From: Veillonella atypica KON
Lineage (GTDB): Bacteria; Bacillota; Negativicutes; Veillonellales; Veillonellaceae
DNA length: 64,000 nt
Assembly (NCBI RefSeq): GCF_002959915.1
Contig: NZ_PPDE01000001.1
Location: 1-64,000 of the forward strand
Direction of reading: 5' to 3'
The translations under genes were made by a program, and so were the position numbers. Shown here piece by piece: positions 41,340 through 50,033 of the stretch. The notes under the pieces were generated by a model. It was not told the origin of the DNA, searched no databases, and saw only the letters and a list, made by a program, of their open reading frames with translations. Numbering within the stretch: the stretch's first letter is position 1; every line of letters begins with the position of its first letter.

Positions 41340-42866
41340 TTATACATTAAATAAAAATTGAAATAGCAATGTCATGATATACGTAATAATACTTATAGTA
41401 ATAACTAAGCGAAGTATAAATGATGTTGAGATATACTGACGTAACATATATACGTTTTTGATGTCAATCATAGGACCTAACCATAGGAAACCAAGAACTG
41501 CTGATATAGGAAATAAATTGCTTAACGAACGGCCTATAATGGCATCTGATGTAGAACATAGGGAGAAGAGGAAAGCTAAAGCTAGTAATAATGCATTAGC
41601 AATAGGTGTGGCTACATCGAGTGAACCAGAGAAGAAGGTAGGTTTTATCCATACTTGGAATAGGGCTAATGTGAAAGCTGCTGCAGAGAAGTAAATAAGT
41701 AATTGACTGAATTCACGCTCTACGTGCAATAGAAAGATTTTCTTTTTATTGTCTTCTTGATTTGGTGAATCATACTGATAATCTTTTGGCTGAGGTAAAT
41801 TGTTAGTGATGGTAGATAATTTGTGTGGTTTCCATTTAAATGTGAGGGCCACCATACATGCGATTAATATACCACCAATTATGCGAGCTAGTATTATTTG
41901 TGGCGTATCTGGAAATGCATAATAGGTTGCTAATAATGCGATGGGGTTCATAATAGGACTTGCGAGCATAAACAATAATCCTATATGTTGAGGGATACCA
42001 CGCTTTAATAATGCATTAAACATAGGAATAGTAGCACAATCGCAGATAGGTAATACAAGACCGCTACCAATGGCGATGCCATAGCTTTTAATAGAGTCTG
42101 CTTTCAGATAACGCATTAGCCAACGATCCGGTACCAATAGTGTGATAGCAGAAGAAATGATGGTTCCTAACAATAAAAACGGTATCCCTTCAAAAATGAT
42201 GCCTGATGCAATGGCCAAAACTTGATGGATGGAATAGGAAATGCTATGACGGAATACAGTGACCAGTAATATATATAATGTCAATATAGCCACAATACCG
42301 TACAACGACCATGGCCATATCGGTTTAGTTAGTTTATTGTGGATGTCTTTTGTAGTGGGATTGACTAATATGGAACATTCCGGATTGTAGGATTGTAAGA
42401 GTTTCTTTACTGCTTTGGTTTGTGTCGTATCATTCGCATATAACATAATATAATCGGCGCTGTATAGTTGCGATACAACTCTATCCCCCAGTGCCTGTAT
42501 CATAGATGTTATACTGTTGCTGTTTGCTGTGTAGATGACGCGTTCTAGATGACAGAATTCTTTTAGAATTGAATTGAAGAAGATGAGTTCTAACTGTTGA
42601 AATGAAAACATGCCATTCCATTCAACCCATATTTCTTTCGGCGTTGTCGTAGAAAGATAATCCTGTATCTGTTGTACTACATGATGTAGATTTTCTTCTA
42701 TATCATCTGGCTCAATCGATAAAGGCTTTTTTATAAACTCTGTATTACCTGTTTCAAAGCTGATAATTTCTGTAGAGCCAAGTTTCTTTCGTTCTCGTAG
42801 CTCTACATTGATTAGGGAGGTTTTACCAGAGCCTAATAAGCCCATTACGATATATACAGGAATCAT
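41340..42866 (-). CDS. Fusion of a CobW-like P-loop domain to a DUF318-type permease
   Basis: This 508-residue protein joins two families. Residues 1 to about 180 are P-loop NTPase-like, with Walker A GLLGSGKTSL and a Walker B-like IWVEWNG, close to the neighbouring CobW protein (GFLGAGKTT, IYIEPSG). The CxCC metal site and the NKxD guanine motif are missing. From about 187 membrane segments begin. The permease part includes FEGIPFLLLGTIISSAITL, GLVLPICDCATIPMFNALLKRG, LLFMLASPIMNPIALL and a cytosolic loop near 340-390. It overlaps the CobW gene by four bases (ATGA). The permease would be the membrane step of a metal-handling system. Confidence 0.85.
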   Translation of the reverse strand: MIPVYIVMGLLGSGKTSLINVELRERKKLGSTEIISFETGNTEFIKKPLSIEPDDIEENLHHVVQQIQDYLSTTTPKEIWVEWNGMFSFQQLELIFFNSILKEFCHLERVIYTANSNSITSMIQALGDRVVSQLYSADYIMLYANDTTQTKAVKKLLQSYNPECSILVNPTTKDIHNKLTKPIWPWSLYGIVAILTLYILLVTVFRHSISYSIHQVLAIASGIIFEGIPFLLLGTIISSAITLLVPDRWLMRYLKADSIKSYGIAIGSGLVLPICDCATIPMFNALLKRGIPQHIGLLFMLASPIMNPIALLATYYAFPDTPQIILARIIGGILIACMVALTFKWKPHKLSTITNNLPQPKDYQYDSPNQEDNKKKIFLLHVEREFSQLLIYFSAAAFTLALFQVWIKPTFFSGSLDVATPIANALLLALAFLFSLCSTSDAIIGRSLSNLFPISAVLGFLWLGPMIDIKNVYMLRQYISTSFILRLVITISIITYIMTLLFQFLFNV

Positions 42867-43828
42867 GATGCACTACACACTTTCTCCTGTATGGATGAAA
42901 TGTCTATATCGGTGCCAATAACAACTAGGTGGTAGTCCTTTAAGTGCGTATCTGTAAGAGAACAGGATTGGAGGGTGTATTGTAATTCCATAGGTCCTGA
43001 AGTGGTAGGAACGATACCTTTAACACGTAGTACTGTAGACGGTAATTTATTACAAAAATCAATCCATTGCGTATGAGTGAGGGTTTGTAGATTATGGAAT
43101 GTATAGCTCACAAAAGGTTGGTGCTCATGATGGTGGCCGTCATGGCCATGATGACTGTGATTGTTGTGGTGAGCACCGTTGTAATCCTCACTGTCGTTAC
43201 ATGTATGGCAACTGCAGGTTTCGGAATCATGTTCATGTGCCTTATGAGTATTAGATTTTAGTTGGTGTATATCCTGTTGAAGTGCATCTACATCGGTATA
43301 AATTGGTGTATGTGGTGCTAATTCAACGATGAGTTGTTTTGCTTTTTCAACCTGTTTTTCATCCTCTATGTGAGTAAGTAGAATAGCATAACAGTGTTTT
43401 ATTTGGTCTTTAAAGAAGGGACCAAAGTTCTTAATTGCCATAGGTGCCTGCATAGCATCTACGATTGTAATAATCATGCTGATATAGGCTTTACTGGTGA
43501 TATCGTCATCGTCACAAGTATATAAAATTTCACTTAATTTGCTCACCCCAGATGGCTCTATATAGATTTGATCGATATCTTGCGTAGATAGAATATCGAT
43601 TAAGGCATTTTTAAAGTTGCCTTGGAGACTGCAGCAAATACAACCGGATGTTACTTCACGTACAGTTGCGCCCGATGTGGATAATTGCTTTGCATCGAGA
43701 CTGGTTTCACCAAAATCATTTTCTATAATTAATATACGTTCATTGGTGTTACGACCGTTTAATATATGTTGTAGATACGTTGTTTTTCCGGCTCCTAAGA
43801 ATCCGGATATGATCGTAATTGGTATCAT
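42863..43828 (-). CDS. CobW/COG0523-family metal-chaperone GTPase with a His-rich segment
   Basis: A 321-residue COG0523 GTPase. It has Walker A ISGFLGAGKTTYL, the CxCC metal site in SGCICCSLQGNF, and Walker B IYIEPSGV. Near residues 225-270 there is a His- and Cys-rich insert (HEHDSETCSCHTC, then HHNNHSHHGHDGHHHEH), which should bind zinc or a similar metal. The C-terminal CobW_C domain follows (FVSYTFHNLQTLT). I start at 43828, where GGGAGGCG precedes the ATG; the open frame extends 156 bp further upstream without a ribosome binding site. Family members supply metal to client proteins, often under zinc limitation. Confidence 0.9.
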   Translation of the reverse strand: MIPITIISGFLGAGKTTYLQHILNGRNTNERILIIENDFGETSLDAKQLSTSGATVREVTSGCICCSLQGNFKNALIDILSTQDIDQIYIEPSGVSKLSEILYTCDDDDITSKAYISMIITIVDAMQAPMAIKNFGPFFKDQIKHCYAILLTHIEDEKQVEKAKQLIVELAPHTPIYTDVDALQQDIHQLKSNTHKAHEHDSETCSCHTCNDSEDYNGAHHNNHSHHGHDGHHHEHQPFVSYTFHNLQTLTHTQWIDFCNKLPSTVLRVKGIVPTTSGPMELQYTLQSCSLTDTHLKDYHLVVIGTDIDISSIQEKVCSAS

Positions 43829-43957
43829 AATACGCCTCCCTTGTAAATGTAAACATAGTATACTACTCTTACATAACATATAAAAATACCCATAAGGGTA
43901 TGAACAATAGTTTACAAAGTTAAGTAATAAGCGATTTATAAGAAAAATTGATAATAT

Positions 43958-43975
43958 TATACTAATATGAGTATA
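43958..43975 (-). promoter_or_regulatory. Candidate metal-regulator operator upstream of the CobW operon
   Basis: TATACTAATATGAGTATA is a near-palindrome differing by one base from the perfect 18-mer at the ABC importer promoter (33395-33412). It lies 130 bp upstream of the CobW start. A TATAAT-like element overlaps its end on the minus strand, but no good -35 is clear. A separate ATACCC-ATAA-GGGTAT hairpin (43886-43901) lies in the leader. Confidence 0.6.
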
Positions 43976-44012
43976 TGTGAACATGTTTATATATTTATGC
44001 CGTTGATTTTAC

Positions 44013-44057
44013 AAAAAAAGCGTATGCCTCATAGGATATATATGAGTACATACGCTT
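44013..44057 (-). terminator. Intrinsic terminator after pepD
   Basis: AAGCGTATG pairs with CATACGCTT, with an inner CTCAT/ATGAG stem. On the minus strand it is followed by a run of seven T residues, 37 bp after the pepD stop. Confidence 0.87.
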
Positions 44058-44093
44058 ATTTGAATAAATATTATTTTGTAAAATTTTGAAAAA

Positions 44094-45542
44094 TTATTGT
44101 AATTTTTCTAGTAATGCTTTAAGGAATACATATACATGTTCTACAGAAGGTAGATGTACGCGTTCCATATTTGTATGTGGGCTAATGATTGTTGGACCAA
44201 AGCTGATCATTTCAGTATTTGGTAAAACATTCTTTAATAAGCCACATTCTAGGCCTGCATGGACTGCATTCACGCGGGCAGCGGTGTCGGACATGGTATT
44301 GTAAAGTGCGATAACTTGTTCTTCTAGTTTAGAGCCTTTATCGTATTCCCATGCAGGATAACCACCGCTGCGGGTAGCAGAAACGCCTAATGTATCAGCA
44401 AGGAGTAATAATTTTTTAGTTAAGTATTCTAAGCTGTTTTTATTAGAACTACGAACTGATACGAGGATGTCTATCGTATGTGTGCCTTCAGAAACAATAG
44501 CGAGATTATCTGATGTTTCTACAAGCCCTTCGATGGTTTGGCTCATAGAGTGAACTCCATCTTCTGCAAGATAGAGGTAGGAAATTAAGGCTTCTGCCGT
44601 ATCATCAGCATACACTGTTGCCGGTGTAGGAATTTCTTCCACTACGAATGTTAAATCAGGATCTTTGATCGCAAATTCATGTTTGTATTCTTTTTCGTAG
44701 AATTTGATAAGGGTCTTAATCGCTTCTATATCCTCGTTGCGTACAGACATGGTTGCAACCGCTTTAGATGGAATCGCATTATGTTTAACACCACCTACAA
44801 AAGAAGCTAGATTAAAGGAATATTGTTTTTCTAAATCATAAAGAACGCGAGCAAGTACTTGGTTTGCATTAGCTCGTTGTTCGATGATTTCGATACCGGA
44901 ATGACCACCCTTTAAACCTTTTACTGTTAATGAAAGCCCTGCATCATAACCAGGTAGATTATTTTCGCGCAATAGTGGGATGGATACATTAACGTGGCAG
45001 CCGCCAGCGCAGCTCACGCAGAACTCATGTTCCACTTCAGTGTCTAAGTTGATTAGATAGTCACCTGTTACTTGACCTTCTTTTACCGCTGCAGCACCAT
45101 CCATACCTGTTTCTTCGTTAGTTGTGAACAATACTTGTAGTGGACCATGTTGTTGGTTCTTATCTTCTAGGACTGCTAAAATCATAGCGCCGCCCATGCC
45201 ATTATCTGCACCCAATGTAGTGTCATCGGCGTGCATCCATTCACCTTCGATGATGTTGGCGATTGGATCTTTTGTAAAATCATGGCTGGAATCATGACCT
45301 TTTACGCATACCATATCGATATGACCTTGAAGGATGACGGCTGGACGATTTTCATAGCCTGGTGTAGCTGGTTTTTTGATGACTACATTCCATTCGCTAT
45401 CTTGTGTAGCTTCGAGACCTAAATTGTGAGCAAAATTGACAATGTAATCGCTAATGCCCTTTTCATTGCCAGATCCACGTGGGATTTGGCTCATTTCCTT
45501 AAATATTTCTAATACGCGTTTTGCTTGAACGATTGCGTCCAT
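44094..45542 (-). CDS. pepD: Aminoacyl-histidine dipeptidase (M20C, PepD)
   Basis: The 482-residue zinc dipeptidase shows VILQGHIDMVCVKG, TTLGADNGMGGAMILAVLED, LFTTNEETGMDGA and LINLDTEVEHEFCVSCAGG, the PepD/carnosinase-type M20C series of metal ligands, with HAGLECGLL near the end. It cleaves unspecific dipeptides including Xaa-His in the cytoplasm. It is a single-gene unit with its own terminator. The upstream gap to the divergent pncB is 231 bp. Confidence 0.93.
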   Translation of the reverse strand: MDAIVQAKRVLEIFKEMSQIPRGSGNEKGISDYIVNFAHNLGLEATQDSEWNVVIKKPATPGYENRPAVILQGHIDMVCVKGHDSSHDFTKDPIANIIEGEWMHADDTTLGADNGMGGAMILAVLEDKNQQHGPLQVLFTTNEETGMDGAAAVKEGQVTGDYLINLDTEVEHEFCVSCAGGCHVNVSIPLLRENNLPGYDAGLSLTVKGLKGGHSGIEIIEQRANANQVLARVLYDLEKQYSFNLASFVGGVKHNAIPSKAVATMSVRNEDIEAIKTLIKFYEKEYKHEFAIKDPDLTFVVEEIPTPATVYADDTAEALISYLYLAEDGVHSMSQTIEGLVETSDNLAIVSEGTHTIDILVSVRSSNKNSLEYLTKKLLLLADTLGVSATRSGGYPAWEYDKGSKLEEQVIALYNTMSDTAARVNAVHAGLECGLLKNVLPNTEMISFGPTIISPHTNMERVHLPSVEHVYVFLKALLEKLQ

Positions 45543-45773
45543 TTGGCACCTCTCATTCTGAAAATATATCCCATATAATTCTAATTATCTTAGTTGCTAT
45601 GAGATTATTCATGTTTATTCATTAGTTAATAAGTAATTATTATCTATAATATAGTTATATCACATGTACTATGAATAGAAAAGACGATGTATATAGTTTA
45701 TAATAGTATCATGCGTAATGTATAACGAACGCGCTGTATTATATACCTTTTATTTATATAGGATGGTGAAAGT

Positions 45774-47225
45774 ATGCAACATGAACGTCGCAACATTAGT
45801 ATGCTTATGGATCTCTATGAGATGACCATGGCTCATGGGTACTTTACGAAACAAGACAATACAGACCGCGTTGCCTTCGACGTATTTTACCGTCGCAATC
45901 CGGACAAAGGTGGATTTGCTATCTTTGGCGGATTGGAACAAGTTTTAGAATACATTTTGAATCTTCATTTCGATGAGGAGGATATGGCGTATTTTAAATC
46001 ATTGCATTTATTTAGTGATGAATTTTTAGAGTATTTGCGCAACTTCAAATTTACCGGTGATGTATATGCCTTCAAAGAAGGTACCATCATATATCCTAAT
46101 GAGCCGATTATGACCATCGTAGCACCTCTTATCGACGCACAAATTGTGGAAACAGCAGTGCTTACCATGATTAATCATCAATCGCTTATTGCTACAAAGG
46201 CGAACCGCATCGTGCGCGCCGCCGATGGGCGCATTGTATCCGATTTTGGGGCTCGTCGCGCTCACAATGTAGATGCTGCTGTATATGGTGCGCGGGCGGC
46301 TTTCATAGGCGGTGTCAATGGGACTGCCACAGTTCTGGCGGGACAACAATTTGGGATTCCTGTAAATGGTACCATGGCACATAGTTGGGTTATGTACCAC
46401 GATTCTGAATATGAAGCATTCAAGTCCTATGCTGAAGTGTATCCGGACAGCGCTGTGTTCTTGGTGGATACCTATAATGTATTAGAATCGGGTGTACCAA
46501 ATGCCATTAAGGTTGCCAAGGATATTTTGGAACCGAATGGTCATCGATTAAAAGGCATCCGCCTCGATTCTGGTGACTTAGCATATTTAGCTAAGCAAGC
46601 GCGTCGTATGCTCGATGATGCGGGGATGAACGATTGCAAGATCATGGCATCTAATAGCCTTGATGAATATACGATTTCATCCTTATTAAATCAAGGTGGC
46701 CCTATTGATATCTTTGGTGTAGGGGAACGATTGATTACGTCGAAAACGGATCCTGTATTCGGTGCTGTATACAAGATTGCAGGCGTTGAAAAAGGTGGCG
46801 TATGGGAACCGCGCATTAAGATTTCTGAGTCTGTGGAAAAGATTACCAATCCTGGATTGAAACAGGTATATCGCGTTTATAATGAAGATGGTCGCGCTAT
46901 TGCTGAATTATTGACATTACCTGGCGAAGTGCCATCCACAGACAAACCATATCGTTATATCGATCCAGAAAAGCCGTGGAGAGAATTGTATTATGAAAAC
47001 TGTACATTTAAAAATATGCAGGAATTCATGATTAAAGGGGGCAAGCAAATCGTACCATCCCCAACATTGGAATCGATACGCGCCTATGTACAAGAACAAT
47101 TAACTCATGAGATTTGGCCGGAAGAACAACGCTTTGAAAATCCACATCGTCACTATTTAGATATGAGCCCTGACTATTACCATATGAAGATGGACTTATT
47201 GAATCGTATTGGTCGTAAAAAATAG
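45774..47225 (+). CDS. pncB: Nicotinate phosphoribosyltransferase
   Basis: PncB converts nicotinate, PRPP and ATP to nicotinate mononucleotide in the Preiss-Handler pathway. The 483-residue protein belongs to the longer bacterial type: LYEMTMAHGYF at the start, GFAIFGGLEQVLEY, FGARRAHNVDAAVYGARAAF (active-site His region), GTMAHSWVM and GIRLDSGDLAYL. ATGGTGAAAGT precedes the ATG. nadE follows after eight bases, making a two-step NAD salvage unit that lacks only NadD between them. Confidence 0.95.
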   Translation: MQHERRNISMLMDLYEMTMAHGYFTKQDNTDRVAFDVFYRRNPDKGGFAIFGGLEQVLEYILNLHFDEEDMAYFKSLHLFSDEFLEYLRNFKFTGDVYAFKEGTIIYPNEPIMTIVAPLIDAQIVETAVLTMINHQSLIATKANRIVRAADGRIVSDFGARRAHNVDAAVYGARAAFIGGVNGTATVLAGQQFGIPVNGTMAHSWVMYHDSEYEAFKSYAEVYPDSAVFLVDTYNVLESGVPNAIKVAKDILEPNGHRLKGIRLDSGDLAYLAKQARRMLDDAGMNDCKIMASNSLDEYTISSLLNQGGPIDIFGVGERLITSKTDPVFGAVYKIAGVEKGGVWEPRIKISESVEKITNPGLKQVYRVYNEDGRAIAELLTLPGEVPSTDKPYRYIDPEKPWRELYYENCTFKNMQEFMIKGGKQIVPSPTLESIRAYVQEQLTHEIWPEEQRFENPHRHYLDMSPDYYHMKMDLLNRIGRKK

Positions 47226-47233
47226 GAGGGCCT

Positions 47234-48004
47234 ATGCTTACACATCCAGAACGAACAAAAGAGGAATTAGTGGCGTGGATTCGGGACTATTTTGAACAAA
47301 ATGGACCTGCATGTTCCGCTGTAGTCGGCATTTCGGGCGGTAAGGATTCTAGCGTAGTAGCCGCTCTTTGTAAGGAGGCGCTTGGTGCAGAACGCGTTGT
47401 AGGCGTCCTTATGCCAAATGATGTACAATCCGATATAGATGATGCAAAAGAGGTGGTAGCGCATCTTGGTATCCCCTATATGATTGTGAATATTGGTAAT
47501 GCCTATCGTGCATTAACGGAGGCCATTGTACAAGGAGAGGGCTTTTTCAATGTAACGGGCCGTACAGATTTAGCGAGAGATGCAGAAATTAATACCCCAC
47601 CTCGTTTGCGGATGGCCACATTATATGCGGTAGGTCAAAATCTACCACATGGTGCACGTGTTGCTAATACCTGTAATGGCTCTGAAGACTATGTGGGCTA
47701 CTCTACCAAGTTTGGCGATGCAGCAGGTGACTTTAGTCCATTGGCGAATCTCGTGGTTGAAGAGGTGCGTCAAATTGGACGCCTTTTGGATATTCCGCGT
47801 CATTTAGTAGACAAAACGCCTAGTGATGGGCTCAGTGGTCAATCTGATGAGGATAAACTAGGATTTACCTATGCCGTTCTTGATCGATATATTCGAACCG
47901 GAGAAATTGAAGATATACAAACGAAGGAGCGCATTGATTATCTACAACGAATTAATCGGCATAAACTTGAATTAATGCCTTCCTTTAAACCTTCTACATT
48001 ATGA
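47234..48004 (+). CDS. nadE: NH3-dependent NAD+ synthetase
   Basis: NadE amidates nicotinate adenine dinucleotide to NAD+. The 256-residue protein has the ATP-pyrophosphatase P-loop SGGKDSSVVAALCKEALG, LMPNDVQSDIDDAKEV, VANTCNGSEDYVGYSTKFGD, and the late KTPSDGLSGQSDEDKLG. The absence of a glutaminase domain means ammonia is the nitrogen donor. The downstream asparaginase (18 bp away) could supply ammonia, an appealing but unproven link. GGAGGG precedes the ATG. Confidence 0.95.
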   Translation: MLTHPERTKEELVAWIRDYFEQNGPACSAVVGISGGKDSSVVAALCKEALGAERVVGVLMPNDVQSDIDDAKEVVAHLGIPYMIVNIGNAYRALTEAIVQGEGFFNVTGRTDLARDAEINTPPRLRMATLYAVGQNLPHGARVANTCNGSEDYVGYSTKFGDAAGDFSPLANLVVEEVRQIGRLLDIPRHLVDKTPSDGLSGQSDEDKLGFTYAVLDRYIRTGEIEDIQTKERIDYLQRINRHKLELMPSFKPSTL

Positions 48005-48022
48005 TACCTATAGGAGGATAAG

Positions 48023-49000
48023 ATGACTAAGAAAATTGCAATCATTGGTACTGGTGGTACCATTGCGGGACAAGGTGCTTCGGATACTGATTTGACGGGA
48101 TATACAGCAGGTGTATTGCCCTTAGAAGAAATTATATCCTCTGTACCTGGCGTTAGAGATTATGGACCTTTTGTGTGCAATCAATTTTGTAATATTGAAA
48201 GTTCAGATATAACGCTATTTCAATGGGTCCGTTTATCAAAATTAGTACAAAAATGTGTAGATAATGATGATATTGCGGGTGTTGTTATTACACATGGCAC
48301 GGATAGTATGGAGGAAACTGCGTACTTTTTGCATCTTACTGTCCATACTGATAAGCCTATCGTTATAACTGGTTCGATGCGTCCAGCAGGAGCTATCAGT
48401 GCCGATGGCCCTATTAATTTGTTGCAAGCTATACAAGTGGCTCGAACACCAGAATCATATAATAAGGGCGTACTGGTAGTTATGAATGGCTATATTGATG
48501 GTGCTCGTGATGTAACGAAAATGAATACAACTAACGTGGCAACCTTTGGTAGTCCTAATGCAGGTCATCTTGGTATTGTACAAGATGGTATAGCCCAATA
48601 CTATATGTGTCCGTTGCGTAAGCATACGATGGAATCTGAGTTTGGCTTGCCAGAGGACGATGACTTACCACGTGTTGAAATCTTAACCTGTTATGCAGGT
48701 ATCGAAGAAATTATGGGGCTTGCCATAGTGGCAACGAACCCATCGGGTTTGATCTTAGCTGGCTTAGGCCATGGTACGATACCAGAACCTATCCGCAAGG
48801 TAACATCCAATTTACCAATACCTGTTGTACGCGCATCCAGAACGGGGAGTGGTATAGTATCTAAGGTTCCCCAAGATGTGGAGGCAGGCTATTTTGTATG
48901 TGATAGCTTGTCACCTCAAAAGGCTCGTATCTTGTTGATGTTGGCCTTACAAAAGGAACGTACCTGCAAGGATTTGGAACGAATCTTTAAAGAATACTAA
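48023..49000 (+). CDS. L-asparaginase
   Basis: The 325-residue amidohydrolase has both catalytic Thr motifs: IIGTGGTIAGQG (Thr13) near the start and VITHGTDSMEETA around residue 90. It also carries GSMRPAGAISADGPINLLQA and the late ASRTGSGIV. There is no signal peptide. Its length resembles bacterial L-asparaginases of either type, so I do not assign AnsA or AnsB. It is the third gene after pncB and nadE. It would generate aspartate and ammonia. Confidence 0.93.
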   Translation: MTKKIAIIGTGGTIAGQGASDTDLTGYTAGVLPLEEIISSVPGVRDYGPFVCNQFCNIESSDITLFQWVRLSKLVQKCVDNDDIAGVVITHGTDSMEETAYFLHLTVHTDKPIVITGSMRPAGAISADGPINLLQAIQVARTPESYNKGVLVVMNGYIDGARDVTKMNTTNVATFGSPNAGHLGIVQDGIAQYYMCPLRKHTMESEFGLPEDDDLPRVEILTCYAGIEEIMGLAIVATNPSGLILAGLGHGTIPEPIRKVTSNLPIPVVRASRTGSGIVSKVPQDVEAGYFVCDSLSPQKARILLMLALQKERTCKDLERIFKEY

Positions 49001-49041
49001 CCCTTACAAGCGATTGTATGCGGATGAGACAGATATAAAAA

Positions 49042-49073
49042 GACCCTTTGTGATTATTCACAAAGGGCCTTTT
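49042..49073. terminator. Bidirectional terminator between the asparaginase gene and cbiZ
   Basis: The stem GACCCTTTGTGA/TCACAAAGGGCC is flanked by A residues on the left and TTTTG on the right. It separates convergent genes. Confidence 0.85.
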
Positions 49074-49084
49074 GCTTGTATAAA

Positions 49085-49861
49085 TCATTCGGTACCGATG
49101 GCATTTTCTAATGCTCGTTGTACACCTAGGTATACAGCTTTGGCTAAGGTGTCGCCGAATAGGGAATAGGATCCTGCATCAGTTAATACATCGCCATTTG
49201 TATTGATAGTTAAGATGATGCCATCTGTAGCAGTTCCAGTAGCGGAGGTATTCGTTTCTTTTGCTAAACTGTGAACTATATGTGTATTGTATTTGGGGAG
49301 GTCCTTGGTACTTTCTACCTTCCAATCTTGTAATGCTGCTGTTTTAGCCTCAGTAATCGTCATGATGGCTTTCACCATCGCACTATCTGTTAAGGCCTTG
49401 TTGGTGAATACGAGGATATTAATTGTGCCAGGAGTGTGGAATTCACCATCTTTTTCTTCATAACAATAACCTGTACCTGCACGATGGGCCGTTTTCTTAT
49501 AACCACCAGTGACAATGGTTTCAACGATGGTATCACTTTCTTGTACCATTGTGTACGCATGAAGGGATGGAGTAGCAGAGGTTAACAGTGCAGTGCTGAA
49601 ATGTACAGGCACATCGATATGTTCAAATTCTTGAGCTAAATAGTTTGCTACAGAGCCACCTGGTAGATCTTTTTCTGTTTCAATATGGTAGGTTAATTGT
49701 TGATTACGTACACCTAATGTATGGTGAAAGCCTCCATTTAGTTGACCGCTGCTTAAGGAATAGTGAATGTCGTCAAAGAGTACGGTTACAGAGTTGAATT
49801 CTTTAGTGACATGACCGCCCGTTATTAATTCATCTGGCGCTGTATATGGATTATTAGACAT
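49085..49861 (-). CDS. cbiZ: Adenosylcobinamide amidohydrolase CbiZ
   Basis: CbiZ removes the aminopropanol side chain of adenosylcobinamide to give adenosylcobyric acid, letting a cell salvage incomplete or foreign corrinoids. The 258-residue protein has the family core: TNKALTDSAMVKAIMTITEA followed by TSATGTATDGIILTIN, then YSLFGDTLAKAVYLGVQRAL at the end. No other cobalamin gene is adjacent. The FecCD-type importer at 30-33 kb could be a corrinoid importer but has no visible cobalamin riboswitch. The N-terminal 30 residues vary between family members. Confidence 0.85.
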   Translation of the reverse strand: MSNNPYTAPDELITGGHVTKEFNSVTVLFDDIHYSLSSGQLNGGFHHTLGVRNQQLTYHIETEKDLPGGSVANYLAQEFEHIDVPVHFSTALLTSATPSLHAYTMVQESDTIVETIVTGGYKKTAHRAGTGYCYEEKDGEFHTPGTINILVFTNKALTDSAMVKAIMTITEAKTAALQDWKVESTKDLPKYNTHIVHSLAKETNTSATGTATDGIILTINTNGDVLTDAGSYSLFGDTLAKAVYLGVQRALENAIGTE

Positions 49862-49913
49862 ATAGGACTCCCTAGTTTATCATTGTTAGATATAGAATAT
49901 AAAGCTATAATAA

Positions 49914-49934
49914 AAGATAATATTTTATTATCTT
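49914..49934. promoter_or_regulatory. Perfect palindrome between cbiZ and the MscS gene
   Basis: AAGATAATA and TATTATCTT are separated by TTT. The GATAAT...ATTATC pattern is reminiscent of Fur-family boxes, but the sequence is very AT-rich. It lies 53 bp upstream of cbiZ and 100 bp upstream of the MscS gene. Confidence 0.35.
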
Positions 49935-50033
49935 CATATAAGTTGTTTATAATACATAATATTTACATGTGAAATTATATCATATGTTTACCATAGATTT
50001 GAGTAAGTCACCTTAAGCATTGTGGGGGTATAC

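Noticed and set aside
43829-43984. N-terminal extension of the CobW protein
   Set aside because: The 52 extra codons are hydrophobic and Cys-rich without a ribosome binding site, cover the operator, and precede the normal CobW start.
49862-50033. Cobalamin riboswitch before cbiZ
   Set aside because: The 160-bp gap is AT-rich and lacks the B12-box GCCACTG-type motif.
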